A DNA stretch of 64,000 bases. It comes from Polynucleobacter sp. MWH-CaK5 (GTDB lineage: Bacteria > Pseudomonadota > Gammaproteobacteria > Burkholderiales > Burkholderiaceae). The notes under the pieces are model-generated. The model was given only the letters and a program-made list of their open reading frames with translations. It had not been told where the DNA came from and did not search any database. Below, piece by piece: positions 62,168 through 64,000 of the stretch (positions are counted from its first letter, which is position 1; every line of letters starts with the position of its first letter). The stretch lies in the NCBI RefSeq assembly GCF_018687615.1, contig NZ_CP061299.1, positions 372,001-436,000 of the forward strand. Reading direction: 5' to 3'. A program made the translations under genes and the position numbers.

Positions 62168-64000
62168 ATGTCAATTGAAGTGCCAAAAGAGGTGACTCCA
62201 TCAAGAAGCTTGGTCATGAATTTGCGTCAGCAGTTGATGCAGGTGATTCCTTTTTCTGAGATGAAAGCAGAGCACGTTGATTTTTTTATCAAATCAGCCA
62301 AAGAACATTACTTCGGCCCAGATGAAATCATTCTTGAACCTGCTAACGGAGAAGTAAAGCAATTATTTTTTATTCGTCAGGGCAGTGTTATTTCAAGACG
62401 AGGCATGGCGAATGAGGCTGGTGGTGCGCATGAGATTGAGGCGGGTGAATTATTTCCTGTGAGCGCAGCTGTTGCCGGTCGCGCTGTGACTGCGACCTAT
62501 GCAGCCTTGGGCGATTGTTTTTGTCTGAGGATTTCTGTTGAGACCATGAAGGAGTTGGCTAACTTATCCAGCCCGTTTGCAGATTATCTAAGTCTGCGAA
62601 TCTTGAAATTCTTAGAGCAGTCTCGCCAAGTTCTACAAAGAACATACGCCTCACAAATATTCTCTGAACAATCCTTAGAAACACCCCTTGGGCAATTGCC
62701 GCGCAAGAAGCCTTTGTTTGTCTCACCAGATACCCCGATCAAAGATGCTTTGACTCAAATGCATGAGCGTCGCGTTGGCTCAATTTTGGTGAGCAATCAA
62801 CAAGATGGTTTATTGGGTATTTTGACTCGCTACGATATCTTGGGGCGTGTGACTATTCCGCAGATGAGTCTTGAGACGCCGATCAAAGATGTGATGACCA
62901 CAGGCGTTAAAGCTTTGACCATCACTCATACAGCTCAGGACGCTGCTTTGATGATGTCCAAGTTTGGTATTCGACATGTGCCAGTGGTTGACGGCAAAGA
63001 GATTGTGAACATCATCTCTGAGAGAGATTTGTTTGCTACTCAACGTCTGTCTTTGAAAAACATCAGTACCTCTATAAGATCAGCCCCAGATTTATCGGAC
63101 ATGATTGTTTGCGCCAAAGACATCAGAAAGTTTGCGAAAAATTTAATTGGCCAAGGTGTTCAGGCAAGACAGCTCACAACCTTGATTAGTTACTTGAATG
63201 ACGTTGTTTGCGAAAGATTGGTTGAACTCAATGCCAAAAAACATGGCTTGGATTTGAAAGAGTTCGCCTGGATTGCTTTGGGGTCGGAGGGGCGCTCAGA
63301 GCAAACGATTGCCACTGATCAAGATAATGCCCTGGTGTTTTCTGGGCAAGCCAGTGATGCAATCAGAGATAAGTATTTGAAATTCGCTCTTGATGTGAAT
63401 CAAGCCCTGGATGCTTGTGGCTATCCTTTGTGTAAAGGCAATGTGATGGCAAGTAATCCAAAGATTTGCTTGAGTGAGGCTGAGTGGTTGGAACGATTTT
63501 CACACTGGATAGAGCATGGCTCACCTGAAGATCTGTTGAATGCAAGTATCTATTTTGATTTCCGCTTAGTGGCAGGTAATCCTGATTTGCTAGTAGAAAT
63601 GAAAAATACCGTGATGCAAAAAGCCAAAGCCATTCCGAGATTCATTAAGTTGCTCGCTGATAACTCCTTGAACATGAAAGTGCCTATCAGTTGGCATGGC
63701 GGTATTGACACCATCAAGCTCGAAGACAAAGAATGCATTGATTTAAAACTTCATGGCACTGCCATTTTGGTTGATGCAGCCCGCATCTACTCACTAGCTC
63801 ATGGCATTGGGGACACTAACACCAGAGACCGATTGATTGCCGTGGGTCTTGCTTTGAATATTCCAGAGCGTGAATACTTGGCTTGGGTGTCTGCTTTTGA
63901 GTTTTTACAAATGTTGCGTTTATCGGTGCAAATCGATTCGCATGCGATTGGTGGAAATTTCAATGCGCTCGAATTGAGTAGTTTGAATAACATTGACCGC
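62168..64000 (+). CDS. cNMP-binding / CBS / DUF294 nucleotidyltransferase-like protein (3' end outside window)
   Basis: Signalling protein cut by the window edge after 611 codons. ATG 62168 has AAGGA upstream. Residues 15-150 form a cyclic-nucleotide-binding (CAP_ED) domain, residues 180-293 a CBS pair (SPDTPIKDALTQMHERRVGS and MTTGVKALTITHTAQDAALM). Then comes a GlnD-like nucleotidyltransferase core with ALGSEGRSEQTIATDQDNAL (about 367-386), where the G-S and the D-x-D residues are kept. The start of the DUF294 carboxyl domain runs to the edge. Such proteins are thought to act in nucleotide-dependent signalling; in other bacteria they stand near DNA polymerase III epsilon-like genes and acetate/cation transporters. 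Confidence 0.92.
   Translation, partial: MSIEVPKEVTPSRSLVMNLRQQLMQVIPFSEMKAEHVDFFIKSAKEHYFGPDEIILEPANGEVKQLFFIRQGSVISRRGMANEAGGAHEIEAGELFPVSAAVAGRAVTATYAALGDCFCLRISVETMKELANLSSPFADYLSLRILKFLEQSRQVLQRTYASQIFSEQSLETPLGQLPRKKPLFVSPDTPIKDALTQMHERRVGSILVSNQQDGLLGILTRYDILGRVTIPQMSLETPIKDVMTTGVKALTITHTAQDAALMMSKFGIRHVPVVDGKEIVNIISERDLFATQRLSLKNISTSIRSAPDLSDMIVCAKDIRKFAKNLIGQGVQARQLTTLISYLNDVVCERLVELNAKKHGLDLKEFAWIALGSEGRSEQTIATDQDNALVFSGQASDAIRDKYLKFALDVNQALDACGYPLCKGNVMASNPKICLSEAEWLERFSHWIEHGSPEDLLNASIYFDFRLVAGNPDLLVEMKNTVMQKAKAIPRFIKLLADNSLNMKVPISWHGGIDTIKLEDKECIDLKLHGTAILVDAARIYSLAHGIGDTNTRDRLIAVGLALNIPEREYLAWVSAFEFLQMLRLSVQIDSHAIGGNFNALELSSLNNIDR

Overview
The window looks like a chromosome segment of a low-GC betaproteobacterium of the order Burkholderiales. 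A Polynucleobacter-like freshwater bacterium fits best. Support comes from the gene families present (DUF3460 next to scpA, DUF3305/DUF3306 ahead of a formate dehydrogenase, a CysB-type LysR regulator, Bug-type binding proteins, hemCDXY) and from moderate GC in the core genes. The genus is an inference; no 16S rRNA gene is present.

Bases 1 to about 11,070 are a visibly more AT-rich accessory island. It holds the C-terminal end of a tyrosine recombinase, a type III restriction-modification operon (mod-res plus an unknown 149-residue protein), a gene-free stretch of about 700 bases that looks like a promoter-to-terminator non-coding RNA with a three-part switch-like repeat, and a ColE1-type mobilization module. 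In that module an MbeC-like protein is followed by an MbeA-like relaxase, with a third gene nested in another frame inside the relaxase gene. On the opposite strand lies a SIR2-HerA NADase/ATPase defence pair led by an AlpA-like DNA-binding protein. I read the island as an integrated mobilizable element or mosaic defence island; only its right side is visible.

From about 11,350 the core genome begins: two oxidoreductases, tRNA-Leu(CAA), rlmJ, cysB, lptFG divergent from pepA-holC, and lgt. Next is a malonate-utilization operon: a GntR/MatR-like regulator with a dyad operator at its start codon, malonyl-CoA decarboxylase, a lone Bug binding protein and malonyl-CoA synthetase. It is followed by a TauE permease, a small cytochrome c, 6S RNA overlapping the 3' end of zapA, and a ZapB-like coiled-coil gene. 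A cobalamin riboswitch precedes btuB-btuC-btuD. The minus-strand chain metG-sulP-DUF3460-scpA-panC-btuF follows, then mrp on the plus strand.

Bases 39,290-50,907 form a complete periplasm-facing, cysteine-type formate dehydrogenase locus: DUF3305, DUF3306, a poly-ferredoxin, a TorD chaperone, a small Tat protein, FdhA, FdhB, a small lipoprotein, cytochrome b, a small Ala/Pro-rich secreted protein, FdhD, MobA and a DsrE protein. Two strong intrinsic terminators lie inside this locus, immediately before fdhA and before fdhD, and suggest staged expression. The window ends with dcd, an Orn/Lys/Arg decarboxylase, argH, hemC-hemD-hemX-hemY, an aldehyde dehydrogenase, msrA, pdxH and a truncated cNMP-binding/CBS/DUF294 signalling protein.

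All calls rest on reading motifs and gene order; no database search was run.
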